Below, one piece after another: positions 42,802 through 52,058 of a stretch of 64,000 nucleotides of DNA. Below the pieces are notes generated by a model that worked only from the letters and a program-made list of their open reading frames with translations, had not been told where the DNA came from and searched no databases. The translations under genes were made by a program, and so were the position numbers. The DNA lies in contig NZ_NBOF01000001.1 of assembly GCF_002104475.1 (NCBI RefSeq), positions 868,001 through 932,000 on the forward strand, given 5' to 3'. Position 1 is the stretch's first letter. Each line of letters opens with the position of its first letter. Source of the DNA: Cognaticolwellia mytili. Lineage in GTDB: Bacteria; Pseudomonadota; Gammaproteobacteria; Enterobacterales; Alteromonadaceae.

Positions 42802-44907
42802 GTGCCAGCATCTTTACGCTCATCAAACAACAACATTACTGCGCCAATAGCGAAGAAAATCCCACATAAAATGACCAAGCATGATCACCAACGAGTGGAC
42901 AATTATTATTGGATGCGCGATGATCAGCGTAGTGACAAACAAGTACTAGCGCACCTCAATGATGAGAATAATTATGCCGATGCGGTACTAGCCGAGCAAG
43001 AATCTTTGCAAGAATTACTTTTCAATGAGCTTAAAAGTAGAATTGTTAAGGACGATAATTCTGTGCCAACCAAAGACGGTAAATACTGGTATCACAGTGA
43101 AATAAGTGGTGAGCAAGAGTTTTCAAATTATTACCGAGCAACAAGCTTTTCTGGCAACAATAAAACTTTGCTATTAGATGTTAATGAACGCGCAAAAGGC
43201 CATGAGTTTTATGATTTAGGTGATTTATCACTCAGCCCTAATGATCAAATAATGTCAATATCGGAAGATACTGACAGCCGTCGCATTTACAGCATCTTTT
43301 TTAAAGACTTAAACCAACCTTCTGATACACAAGATGCTTATTTAACCGATGTCCTTGAGGAAACTGAAGGACAAGTGGTTTGGGCCAACGATAATAAAAC
43401 TGTATTTTATGTCAAGAAAGATCTTGAAACGTTATTAGGCACACAAGTTTATCGTCATAAATTAGGCTCACCACAAGCTGATGACGTGTTGGTTTATGAA
43501 GAAGAGGATCATAGTTTTTATATTAGTTTAGATAAGAGCAGAGATGACTCACAAATTTATATTTGCTTACACGCCACTGAATCAACGCATTACTTAGTAC
43601 TCAGCGCTGATAAAGCTGATGGCGATTTTATTGAACTACTACCTTATCGAGAGCAACATGAATATCACGCAGACAAAATGGGAAATTATTTCTATATTGT
43701 CACTAACTACCAAGCTAAAAATTTTCAGGTAATGAAAGTTGCGCTTGATCAGATTAACGATATCAACAACTGGCAAGAAGTTGTGCCACACAGAAAAGAT
43801 GTATTACTTGAAGGTATTGAACTATTCAAAAATTTCATTGTAGTAACCGAGCGTGAGCATGGTCAAATACGTTTTATTGTTCATACCACTGTTGGTGAAA
43901 ATTCTGGTCAACAGTATCCCTTATCCTTTGATGATCCATGTTACTTTGCTTGTCTTGACGATAATCCAGAGCCGAGCAGTACCATCGCAAGGTTATATTA
44001 TTCAAGCTTAACAACACCAGGATCTTTATTTGAGTTTGACTTAGCAACAGGTGAGCGAAAACTACTAAAGCAGCAAAAAGTATTAGGTGGTTTTAATAAA
44101 GATAATTATCAATCAGAGCGCTTATTTATTACTGCACGCGATGGCGTAGAAGTGCCTGTATCACTTGTTTATCGAAGCGATAGCTTTAAAAAAGATAACG
44201 TTAATCCTCTACTTCAATACGGTTACGGTGCCTACGGCGTCACCATAGATCCTAATTTTTCAAGTGGAACGTTAAGCTTACTTGACAGGGGTTTTGTCTA
44301 CGTTATCGCTCATGTTCGTGGCTCAGAAATGCTAGGACGACACTGGTACGACACTGGCAAAATGGCATATAAACAGAATACTTTTAATGACTTTATTGAT
44401 GTTACAAAAGCATTAGTAGAGCAAGGTTACGGCGCTAAAGATAAAATATTTGCCACCGGCGGCAGTGCTGGCGGCTTACTGATGGGCGCAGTGATAAACC
44501 AAGCACCAGAGCTATACCTGGGTATTGGCGCGCATGTACCATTTCTAGATGTGTTAACCACTATGCTAGATGAAACCATTCCCCTCACCACCAATGAATA
44601 TGATGAATGGGGTAATCCGAATGAAGCTAAAGCTTATCAAGATATTTTAGCTTATTCACCATACGATAATATCAGTTGCCAAACCTACCCTAATATTTTG
44701 GTTACGACTGGGCTGCACGACTCACAAGTACAATACTTTGAACCGATGAAATGGGTAGCAAAAATGCGTGAGTTTAAAACTGATGATAACTTACTATTAT
44801 TTAAGACTGATATGGATGCTGGCCATGGTGGTGCATCAGGGCGCTTTAAAAGTTTAAAAGAAAAAGCCTTAGAAATGAGCTTCTTTATCTCGTTGTTAAA
44901 CGAATAA
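42802..44907 (+). CDS. ptrB: Oligopeptidase B (prolyl oligopeptidase family S9A)
   Basis: This 701-residue serine peptidase starts at GTG, 8 bases after a GGAG site. An N-terminal seven-blade beta-propeller (about residues 70-420) is followed by the alpha/beta hydrolase catalytic domain with ATGGSAGGLLMG (nucleophile Ser555), TGLHDSQVQYFEP (Asp640) and DAGHGGASGR (His675). Oligopeptidase B cleaves after basic residues (Arg/Lys) in peptides of up to about 30 residues. The propeller filters substrate size. YYWMRDD near residue 36 is the family's N-terminal signature. It is a single gene with a hairpin downstream. Confidence 0.93.
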   Translation: MPASLRSSNNNITAPIAKKIPHKMTKHDHQRVDNYYWMRDDQRSDKQVLAHLNDENNYADAVLAEQESLQELLFNELKSRIVKDDNSVPTKDGKYWYHSEISGEQEFSNYYRATSFSGNNKTLLLDVNERAKGHEFYDLGDLSLSPNDQIMSISEDTDSRRIYSIFFKDLNQPSDTQDAYLTDVLEETEGQVVWANDNKTVFYVKKDLETLLGTQVYRHKLGSPQADDVLVYEEEDHSFYISLDKSRDDSQIYICLHATESTHYLVLSADKADGDFIELLPYREQHEYHADKMGNYFYIVTNYQAKNFQVMKVALDQINDINNWQEVVPHRKDVLLEGIELFKNFIVVTEREHGQIRFIVHTTVGENSGQQYPLSFDDPCYFACLDDNPEPSSTIARLYYSSLTTPGSLFEFDLATGERKLLKQQKVLGGFNKDNYQSERLFITARDGVEVPVSLVYRSDSFKKDNVNPLLQYGYGAYGVTIDPNFSSGTLSLLDRGFVYVIAHVRGSEMLGRHWYDTGKMAYKQNTFNDFIDVTKALVEQGYGAKDKIFATGGSAGGLLMGAVINQAPELYLGIGAHVPFLDVLTTMLDETIPLTTNEYDEWGNPNEAKAYQDILAYSPYDNISCQTYPNILVTTGLHDSQVQYFEPMKWVAKMREFKTDDNLLLFKTDMDAGHGGASGRFKSLKEKALEMSFFISLLNE

Positions 44908-44945
44908 AGCGCCCAAACCATTAACGATGGTAAACCTACAAAGCA

Positions 44946-44980
44946 CTATTCACAAGTTTTAAAACTACACTTGTGAATAG
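44946..44980 (+). terminator. Hairpin after ptrB
   Basis: Perfect 11-base arms (44946-44956 CTATTCACAAG and 44970-44980) with a 13-base loop lie between convergent genes. The 3' tail on the plus strand is CTTATTGATTTATTTC, moderately U-rich. Confidence 0.55.
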
Positions 44981-44999
44981 CTTATTGATTTATTTCTTG

Positions 45000-46643
45000 T
45001 TAACTCATATGTTGTTGCTGGCGCTTTAATGCCTTATTTTTACTGACGGCTTTGACTTGCGAAACAGCGTAAAGATTTAAGCTACTAAACAAACTTTTTA
45101 ATTTTGCGGCCTCATAATCTTCTGCAATTTTTTTAATCACTAGCTGATGCTTTTCTGGATATAACGCTTCTACGGCTTGCGAGATAAGCTCAAATTGCTT
45201 TTTCAGACTAATTTTATGAATTTGTCCTGTTTTATTAAAAATCCACTCTGTAATCGCCATAAAGTTATCGAATGGTTCATCTGACAATATATGTGGTAAG
45301 GCGTATTTAAAGCGCCCGGAATTGCCAATCATATCCCAATAACGTGCAAAGCGATTAATACGTTGCATGGTTGCAAAGCTGACCCTATCTGTACTAAGTA
45401 TATTAAAAGGTGGCAACGGATTAAAACGCAGATCAAACGCTTCAGTGTGTCTAATGATTGGGCTACCCTTCAAACGCTTCAAAATACCCATTTGAATTTC
45501 ATGTGGGCGACAATGATAAAGTTGGTTGAAGCTATCTTTGAAGGTCTCGAAGGTTTCGCCAGGTAAACCAAAAATAAGATCAGCATGAATATGGGCCGAC
45601 GTGTTATCCCTTAACCACAGTAAATTCTCCTTTGACTTAGCATTGTTTTGCTTACGGCTGATATTCTTTTGTACTTCAATGTTAAAGGTTTGAATACCAA
45701 TTTCAAACTGTAAGCTCCCATCAGGAAACTGAGCCAATAACTCTTTTAGTTTTCTCGGTAAATGATCCGGCACAACTTCAAAATGCAAATAAAGATCATC
45801 AGTCATTCTGTCTAAAAAAAACTGCATGATTCGCATGGTGGTGTTAATGTTTAAATTAAAGGTTCTATCAATAAATTTAAAATTACGCGCGCCACGTTGG
45901 TAGAGAACTTCCATTTGCTCAAGGAATAATTCTATTTCAAATGGTACCGAATTTTTATCCAACGACGATAAGCAAAATTCACACTTAAATGGGCAACCGC
46001 GTGACGCTTCAACATAAAGCAAACGCTGTTGTAAATCTTCATCAGTATAATACTGATAAGGTGAAGCTAGTTCTTTCAGTTCAACAGGTTTGGAATTCAG
46101 TACTTTTTTATCTGGTGGCATATTGTTGATAATGTCTTTACACAGTTGATAAAAACTTAAATCTGCCGGACCAGTTAAAACATAATCGGCACTGGCAACA
46201 ATGGCTTGCTGCTCAGTTTCATAACTCACTTCAGGCCCACCTAAAACAATTTTGATTTCAGGCGCGATCACTTTTAATAAGCTAACCACATCAGTAGTTT
46301 CAACAATATTCCAGATATAAACGCCAAAGCCGACAATATCAGGTTTTTCGGCTAAAATTTGCTCAACAATATCAATGGCACGAGTTTGAATGATAAACTC
46401 TTTAATTTCACAAAATTGCTGTAACTCACTTAAATTAGCATAAAGGTAACGTAAGCCAAAACTGGTATGAAAGTACCTAGCATTTAGTGTCGCAAGCACA
46501 ATTTTAGGTGCTGCTTGATCTATTTCATGATTAACAACTGAACGCTCTTTTACTGGCTCACTTTTCATCGAGTTTCGCAAACTATCTTCAGTTAGGGGGA
46601 TCTGCTTAATGGCTAATTCAGAATAATGCTTTTGCTCTATCAT
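45000..46643 (-). CDS. B12-binding domain radical SAM protein with DUF4080 C-terminus
   Basis: This 547-residue protein has an N-terminal extension of about 45 residues, then a cobalamin-binding Rossmann domain (LATLNARYFHTSFGLRYLYA, IVGFGVYIWNI, VLGGPEVSY; about residues 48-190), a radical SAM domain with YVEASRGCPFKCEFCLSS (canonical CX3CX2C, about residue 215), GARNFKFIDRTFN, and DLIFGLPGETFETF, and a C-terminal DUF4080-type region. The reaction is unknown. It lacks the DxHxxG cobalamin ligand loop in obvious form, so cobalamin binding, if any, is base-off or lost. Confidence 0.82.
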   Translation of the reverse strand: MIEQKHYSELAIKQIPLTEDSLRNSMKSEPVKERSVVNHEIDQAAPKIVLATLNARYFHTSFGLRYLYANLSELQQFCEIKEFIIQTRAIDIVEQILAEKPDIVGFGVYIWNIVETTDVVSLLKVIAPEIKIVLGGPEVSYETEQQAIVASADYVLTGPADLSFYQLCKDIINNMPPDKKVLNSKPVELKELASPYQYYTDEDLQQRLLYVEASRGCPFKCEFCLSSLDKNSVPFEIELFLEQMEVLYQRGARNFKFIDRTFNLNINTTMRIMQFFLDRMTDDLYLHFEVVPDHLPRKLKELLAQFPDGSLQFEIGIQTFNIEVQKNISRKQNNAKSKENLLWLRDNTSAHIHADLIFGLPGETFETFKDSFNQLYHCRPHEIQMGILKRLKGSPIIRHTEAFDLRFNPLPPFNILSTDRVSFATMQRINRFARYWDMIGNSGRFKYALPHILSDEPFDNFMAITEWIFNKTGQIHKISLKKQFELISQAVEALYPEKHQLVIKKIAEDYEAAKLKSLFSSLNLYAVSQVKAVSKNKALKRQQQHMS

Positions 46644-47069
46644 ACGAAACTTTAACTACCTTTAAATATTTATCGCGCTATTACCAGAATTATACTGTGA
46701 TTTCTGAGGTTATTCAGTAATCTTATTTCAGCGAAGTAAAATAAACATTGCTCAGAAACTTATAAAAAATACCCCCTTATACTAGATGCATTAATACTGA
46801 CTAAAATAATATTTAGCAATACACTGTTGTGCAAGCTGAGTCGATTCTATATATGCTGTTAATTGACACTCCTAAATTTAATAAAAGCAATTTATTAACA
46901 TGGCTTTAGAATGTTTTACCGGTAAGTCAGCACCTAGCACTTTGCTTTTTAATTTATCAACTGGTGCTGAGCCAAACGATATTAATCCATGCCAACACTA
47001 TCACTTCAATTATCAAATAATCATTGAAAAAAGCGCTAACAATCATTTAGCGCCTGTAAAAGCAAAAGC
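46644..47069. other. 425-bp intergenic stretch with the terminator of the MDR reductase
   Basis: No credible gene. A 57-codon ORF at 46900-47073 on the plus strand overlaps the terminator and has no ribosome-binding site. The promoter of the radical SAM gene should lie at the left end. Confidence 0.5.
47027..47053 (-). terminator. Terminator of the MDR reductase gene
   Basis: On the minus strand GCGCTAA pairs with TTAGCGC (47053-47047 with 47039-47033) and is followed by six T residues, about 17 bases after the stop codon. Confidence 0.8.
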
Positions 47070-48047
47070 TTAGGCAGTTAAGGTTATCTTCCCTACCGCT
47101 TTACCTGACGTTAGTAAATCATGTGCTTTAGCTACTTCCCATATTGAGAAACTACGTTCATCAAGAATCGGGATAATCTTACCGGCATCAACAAGCGCGG
47201 CAATCTCAGTAAGAATACGGCCGTGTGATGAATGATTAATGCCATGGCATAATGGAATAAGCATTAGAATGCTATGAAACGATAAGCTTTTAAGCGCGAT
47301 TTGTAGTGGATCAGCAATCGGTAAAATCGTTGCTACATGGCCATTGAACTTAGCTGCTTCAAATGATTTTTCTATATTATCACCTGCAACTGTATCAAAA
47401 ACTTTGTCAAAACCAACACCGTCAGTATATGCCCGTACGTAGTCTGAAACAGATTCTGAGGTGTAATCAACTAAGTTATCTGCACCCACTGTTTTAGCTA
47501 ATGCTTCATTAGCTGGAGAGTAAGTTGAAGTTACATTGGCACCGAGCGCTTTTGCCAACTGAACCGCAATGTGACCAACGCCGCCTGTTGCGCCATGAAC
47601 AAGTACATTATCACCTGGTTGAACATTCATTTTTTCAACAAGTGCTTCATATGAAGTAATGGCAACTAACGGTAGTGCTGCAGCTTGCTTCATTGTTAAT
47701 GTTTTTGGTTTTTGGGCCATTAATCGAGCGTCAACCAACATAAACTCAGCCAAAGCGCCATCGACACCATTAACACCACCAGCCATACCGTAAACTTCAT
47801 CGCCAACGTTAAAGTCGGTAACGTCTGTGCCTATTTCAGTAACAATGCCTGCAACATCACCGTGTAGTACCTCTGGTAAGTTATTTGACCAAGGCAACTC
47901 AACTGAGCGAAGCATAGTATCAATCGGGTTTACACTGCTTGCTTTTACTTCTACAACCATATGGCCTGGTTTAGCAACAGGTTTTGCTTTCTCCGCCAAT
48001 TGAAAAACATCTGTGCTGCCAATTTCTTTAATGATCATTGCTTTCAT
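47070..48047 (-). CDS. MDR-family NADPH:quinone/alkenal oxidoreductase
   Basis: This 325-residue protein has the GroES-like N-terminal domain (KASSVNPIDTMLRS, LHGDVAGIVTEIG, VGDEVYGM) and a Rossmann domain with VLVHGATGGVGHIAVQLAKALGA. The catalytic zinc Cys/His ligands and the structural-zinc cluster of alcohol dehydrogenases are absent, which points to the quinone oxidoreductase/zeta-crystallin branch that reduces quinones or enones with NADPH. It is divergent from a LysR gene across about 180 bp, so it is probably its target. Confidence 0.85.
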   Translation of the reverse strand: MKAMIIKEIGSTDVFQLAEKAKPVAKPGHMVVEVKASSVNPIDTMLRSVELPWSNNLPEVLHGDVAGIVTEIGTDVTDFNVGDEVYGMAGGVNGVDGALAEFMLVDARLMAQKPKTLTMKQAAALPLVAITSYEALVEKMNVQPGDNVLVHGATGGVGHIAVQLAKALGANVTSTYSPANEALAKTVGADNLVDYTSESVSDYVRAYTDGVGFDKVFDTVAGDNIEKSFEAAKFNGHVATILPIADPLQIALKSLSFHSILMLIPLCHGINHSSHGRILTEIAALVDAGKIIPILDERSFSIWEVAKAHDLLTSGKAVGKITLTA

Positions 48048-48231
48048 AATATTTACTCTTTATTTCTCTGTTGATTTGATAATTCGTTTCAGTGGGGCCA
48101 TTCTATTACATGCCAATAGAGCAACCAACAACCTAAATAGCAAATTACCTTTGCCTTTTAAGCAACACCAAGTTAAATTTAACGTAATACGAATGTAAAT
48201 TTAGTTAACAGCAAGGCTATATAGGAAAATA

Positions 48232-49131
48232 ATGAGTTCACTGAATCGGTTATTGTATTTTAACTGCGTGGTAGAGACGGGTAGCATCTCACAGGCCAGC
48301 AGAATATTTGATGTGCAGCCCTCTTCTATTTCTCGGCAGCTAGCTACTCTTGAACAGGAGCTTGGCGTTCGCCTTTTGAATAAAACCACGAGAAACACAG
48401 GGCTAACTGAAGCTGGTTACAAATACTATGAGTTTTCTCAGCGCATTGTATCTGAGTTTGACGAAGCCAAAAGAGTCGTTAATGATTTACAAGAAAAGCC
48501 AAGCGGTAAACTTAAAATAAGCATGACCGTAGGGTTTGGCGAAAGTGTTGTGCTGCCACTTATTGCCAAGTTTATGTCGTTGTACCCCGATATTGATATA
48601 AAACTAGAGCTAACCGAGCGCGTTGTCGACCTTGTCGAAGAGAATATTGATATCGCCATTCGTAGTGGTCGATTACCTGATTCAACGATGATTGCAAAGC
48701 GATTAGCTTTTAATAACTTTTTATTATGCGCCAGCCCACAGTATTTAGTTAGTAACGGTACACCTCATACTCCTGAAGACTTAGTAGACCATCAATGTAT
48801 TCGATACGGTTATTCACGTTGGAAAGATTGGTATTTAATGGCTAAAGAAAGAACTAGACTAATTATAAATAAAACAATTTCAGTTAACTCGGTAAACGGT
48901 CAAAAGCAACTGGTGCTAAATGGTAGCGGACTAGCATTAATGCCCTTTTGGGCGATTAAGAACGAGTTAGCCGATGGCACGATAATCCAAGTAATGCCTG
49001 AACATGTTTTCAGCCCTTACGAAGAACTCAGTGCAACCTACGCCATTTATTTGAAACGAGATCTGATCTCGCCAAAAACGCGAGTTTTCTTAGATTTTTT
49101 AGCTGAGCATATCGTTGGGCTTGATATTTAG
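48232..49131 (+). CDS. LysR-family regulator divergent from the MDR reductase
   Basis: This 299-residue LTTR starts after AGGAAAATA. The HTH (LNRLLYFNCVVETGSISQAS, FDVQPSSISRQLATLEQELG) is followed by VRLLNKTTRNTGLTEAGYKYY and the co-inducer domain with LLCASPQYL and LALMPFWAI. Length and segments place it in the CrgA/AaeR/DmlR group. Probable target is the divergent reductase gene; the inducer may be a quinone or enone, an inference from the neighbour. Confidence 0.88.
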   Translation: MSSLNRLLYFNCVVETGSISQASRIFDVQPSSISRQLATLEQELGVRLLNKTTRNTGLTEAGYKYYEFSQRIVSEFDEAKRVVNDLQEKPSGKLKISMTVGFGESVVLPLIAKFMSLYPDIDIKLELTERVVDLVEENIDIAIRSGRLPDSTMIAKRLAFNNFLLCASPQYLVSNGTPHTPEDLVDHQCIRYGYSRWKDWYLMAKERTRLIINKTISVNSVNGQKQLVLNGSGLALMPFWAIKNELADGTIIQVMPEHVFSPYEELSATYAIYLKRDLISPKTRVFLDFLAEHIVGLDI

Positions 49132-49229
49132 TGATGTGCTTATATATGCCCAATAGTCCATATAATTCAAATAAAGCCTAATTAAGCTCATTAAGCAGGC
49201 GATGAAAAAAACAAATATTGACAACAAGA

Positions 49230-49264
49230 ATTACAACTGTAATCTTTATCATTACAGTTGTAAT
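49230..49264. promoter_or_regulatory. Two BlaI/MecI/CopY-type operators upstream of the secreted hydrolase
   Basis: Two 14-bp dyads, ATTACAACTGTAAT at 49230-49243 and ATTACAGTTGTAAT at 49251-49264, each contain the TACA-N2-TGTA core that BlaI/MecI/CopY-family winged-helix repressors bind. Their centres are 21 bp apart (two helical turns, same face). Together they also form a perfect 14-bp inverted repeat around a 7-base spacer. A TTGACA hexamer at 49218-49223 lies just upstream, so binding would cover the promoter. The hydrolase ATG is at 49291. Confidence 0.75.
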
Positions 49265-49290
49265 CACAGCATAAAACAGAAGGAAATTAC

Positions 49291-50172
49291 ATGAAAAGTT
49301 TTATCATTACCCTGTTTATTTTTTGTACAACCTCTTTGGCTTTTAGTCAGGAGAAGCTGACACCAACTATTAGTGGAAAATTTAAAGCGGATAGTGTGGA
49401 ATTATATTTAGCATGTTATGGCGTTGGCTCTCCTACAATTATCGTGCATTCTGGTTTTGGTGGAGCTGGTTCAAACGGAAAGTGGGAAGAAGTAATCCAA
49501 ACTGTGCATAGAAAAAATAGAATCTGTGTCTACGACCGAGCAAATACTGGCAAGAGTGACGCTTTTACTAATGACTATGATTTAAATATAGCAGTTTCAC
49601 AGCTTCATTCATTATTAAACTCTGCGAACATCTCACCGCCATATATCATGGTTGGTCATTCGTTTGGCTCGTACCCGATTAAACTTTTTAACCATTTATA
49701 TTCTGATGAAGTTAAAGGTATTTTGCTTGTAGATCCCTCTCAATATGGCATGTTTTATAACAACATGGCCAAATGGAATAAAAATGAAGAACACTACACT
49801 AAAACTTTCGAAGAAAGGCGAATTGCAGAATTGGCGAGTTGGAATAATCCATCACAAAACCCTGAAAAAATAAATTTAAGTGCGACCGCCAAGTTAATAA
49901 AAAACAGTAACGATTTTGGGGAAAAACCTTTTGTACTGCTATGGGCTAAAGATGGTATTTGGAATGGTGGAGAATCACCAAAAAATTGGCACCCGATGGT
50001 TTGGGATAGAATGAAAACCATGTATAAAAAGGCTATTGATGATATGCATAACTTGTCTGTTAATCGTAAAATTCGCTTTGCTAATACCAGTGAACATAAT
50101 ATTTATTACTACGAACCTAATGCAGTAGTAAAAGAAATTAAATATATTCTCAAGCAAGTAAAACCTTATTAA
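49291..50172 (+). CDS. Secreted alpha/beta hydrolase
   Basis: This 293-residue protein has a signal peptide (residues 1-19, ending AFSQ) and an alpha/beta hydrolase fold: IIVHSGFGGAGSNGKWEEV (oxyanion region), VYDRANTGKSD, the nucleophile elbow GHSFGS (Ser in VGHSFGSYPIK, about residue 124) and LLVDPSQYGMF. A likely catalytic His is in SEHNIYYY near the end. AGGAAATTAC precedes the start. The closest known style is the secreted/periplasmic hydrolase group of uncertain substrate. Two BlaI-type operators sit in front of it. No membrane anchor is seen. Acyl ester or lactone hydrolysis is possible; not assigned. Confidence 0.82.
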   Translation: MKSFIITLFIFCTTSLAFSQEKLTPTISGKFKADSVELYLACYGVGSPTIIVHSGFGGAGSNGKWEEVIQTVHRKNRICVYDRANTGKSDAFTNDYDLNIAVSQLHSLLNSANISPPYIMVGHSFGSYPIKLFNHLYSDEVKGILLVDPSQYGMFYNNMAKWNKNEEHYTKTFEERRIAELASWNNPSQNPEKINLSATAKLIKNSNDFGEKPFVLLWAKDGIWNGGESPKNWHPMVWDRMKTMYKKAIDDMHNLSVNRKIRFANTSEHNIYYYEPNAVVKEIKYILKQVKPY

Positions 50173-50351
50173 TCAGAAATATAACCAATAAGTTCAGTCA
50201 TTTCGCTGGCGATAACACTAGCCTATACATCACGCATTAGAGCATATAATAAGTAATAAATTTACACCTAAGTTCGAGTTTAAATATGCTCAGTTAATCA
50301 TTAATAAGTGACTACTCTTTCAATTGCCTTCAATCACTAAGTATTTGCAAA

Positions 50352-51314
50352 TTACTGAGCGACACTTCGATAAAAGTAACGTTTGCAGAACTGGTCGTCT
50401 AAGCGTTTAGTAAGTTGTGCAACAAGTGCCACAACTAATACCGAAAACACTAATCGTCCCCAGAAAATAGTGTAGAAATCAGCACCAATCAGCATGATAA
50501 GCAAGGTATCTTCTATCAGGCTATGAAGTAGGTTAAGCAGCATTATCGCGGTAAAAACATCTCGTGCTGCAATATGACCCCGTTTCGCTTCGCCAATTAA
50601 TAAGCCGCCACCAAAAGATAAGCCCAAAGTAATACCGATAATGGTCAGGTTAGTGGCTTCTTTACTAATACCTAAAATTTTCAATAACGGTCTAAGTAAT
50701 ATAGCCATCAACTTCTCTACACCTAAAATCTTCAATAATTTAAGTGCAAATAATAAAGCTGCTATAACGACAAAAATCACTCCGAAATTTTTGATTTGTT
50801 CCAGGCCCCAGCCTAAATAACCAGTATCAACGGAAGTTTCAACTTGCCATAGCGTTATTGCTGGCTGGTTCAAAAAATCACCAAATTGGTAGCTGATGTT
50901 TAATAACCAAGCAAGTAACAAGCTTCCCCCAATTCGAATAACAAGTGTAGCGAAAAGGTTAACACCGGCTTTCGTAGCAATCGCAGTTTCAATTGGTAAA
51001 GAATGAGCAAGGAGCATCATGCTACCTAGTATCGATACCTGAGCAACCGTTAGCGGCATGTCTAGATTAACGAAAACAATCAAACCGGCGTATATGTTGG
51101 TTAGCATAGTCGTCGCCCAAACTAAGCCGAGTTCTTTGGGTAAGCCGACTAATTCCATAATTGGGCTGAGCCACTCACTTAGTAGCACTATACCGCCCAT
51201 TTCTTCGATGACTTTGATAATAATGATGATAGGGATCATTATCTTGAAGAGAGTAAAAGTAACATCGAAAATATCTCGTGTTAATTCCTTAAAAAATATT
51301 TGAACAGCTTGCAT
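50352..51314 (-). CDS. Nucleoside-recognition (Gate) domain membrane protein
   Basis: This 320-residue integral membrane protein (about eight to nine helices) has two Gate-like halves; IVLLSEWLSPIMELVGLPKELGLVW and FGGGLLIGEAKRGHIAARDVFTAIMLLNLLHSLIEDTLLIMLIG carry the family's motifs (LLIGEA and the paired HSLxEDT). Such proteins resemble the membrane cores of nucleoside transporters and the SpmA/B type, but the substrate is unknown. It is divergent from an Lrp/AsnC regulator across about 150 bp, so it may be controlled by an amino acid or similar signal. Confidence 0.78.
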   Translation of the reverse strand: MQAVQIFFKELTRDIFDVTFTLFKIMIPIIIIIKVIEEMGGIVLLSEWLSPIMELVGLPKELGLVWATTMLTNIYAGLIVFVNLDMPLTVAQVSILGSMMLLAHSLPIETAIATKAGVNLFATLVIRIGGSLLLAWLLNISYQFGDFLNQPAITLWQVETSVDTGYLGWGLEQIKNFGVIFVVIAALLFALKLLKILGVEKLMAILLRPLLKILGISKEATNLTIIGITLGLSFGGGLLIGEAKRGHIAARDVFTAIMLLNLLHSLIEDTLLIMLIGADFYTIFWGRLVFSVLVVALVAQLTKRLDDQFCKRYFYRSVAQ

Positions 51315-51465
51315 TTACTTATTCCACTTACGTGAGTTTTATGGGCTAATTTTACATACAAACGAAACATTAAGATTTTCTTTTTTGATAGTATTGACGT
51401 GTAAAATTTGTTATTTATGGACAATAAAGAAATATAAAGACATAAAAACAACATAAATAGAAATT

Positions 51466-51930
51466 ATGAAAACAGATCGAATTGATAAAAAAATATTAAT
51501 CATTTTGCAAAAAAATAATCGCATTCCAAACCTTGAATTGGCAGAATTGGTTGGCTTATCCCCTCCCGCATGTTTAAAACGTGTAAAGCGACTGAGAGAA
51601 GAAAAAGTTATCGTTGGTGATGTATCCATCATCAATCCTGAACTGGCAGGCAATGCCATGACCTTAATTGTATCTGTAGAAATGGAGCGAGACAGGGCCG
51701 ACATTTATCAAGTGTTCAGAAAATCGATATTAGAAGCCCCTGAAGTAACGCAATGCTACCAAATTTCAGGCAACTACGACTTTATGTTGGTAGTAAAGGT
51801 GAAAGACATTCAAGGTTATGAGCATTTTGTCGAGCGTGTTTTGCATACTGATTTAAATATCCGTAAGTTCCATAGTTCAGTGTCTTTACGAACAGTAAAG
51901 TTTAGTACTGAGATTGAGTTAACGGAATAG
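51466..51930 (+). CDS. Lrp/AsnC-family transcriptional regulator
   Basis: This 154-residue protein has the Lrp N-terminal HTH (RIDKKILIILQKNNRIPNLE, LAELVGLSPPACLKRVKRL) and C-terminal RAM (AsnC ligand-binding) domain with VTQCYQISGNYDFMLVVKVKD. It is a global or local amino acid-responsive regulator; the divergent Gate-domain transporter is its most likely target. Confidence 0.92.
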   Translation: MKTDRIDKKILIILQKNNRIPNLELAELVGLSPPACLKRVKRLREEKVIVGDVSIINPELAGNAMTLIVSVEMERDRADIYQVFRKSILEAPEVTQCYQISGNYDFMLVVKVKDIQGYEHFVERVLHTDLNIRKFHSSVSLRTVKFSTEIELTE

Positions 51931-52058
51931 CAATTGATCAAATATAACATCCTTTATCGGCGTGCAAGCAAAGAGTTAGACTGAATGCATCGTGAAATAA
52001 ACAGCTCTTCTGACAAAGCAGCCTTTATAATTAAAACTGCTTAGTCTCAGCTCGTTGA

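Noticed and set aside
46900-47073. 57-codon plus-strand ORF downstream of the radical SAM gene
   Set aside because: It overlaps the terminator of the MDR reductase, has no ribosome-binding site and no recognisable features.
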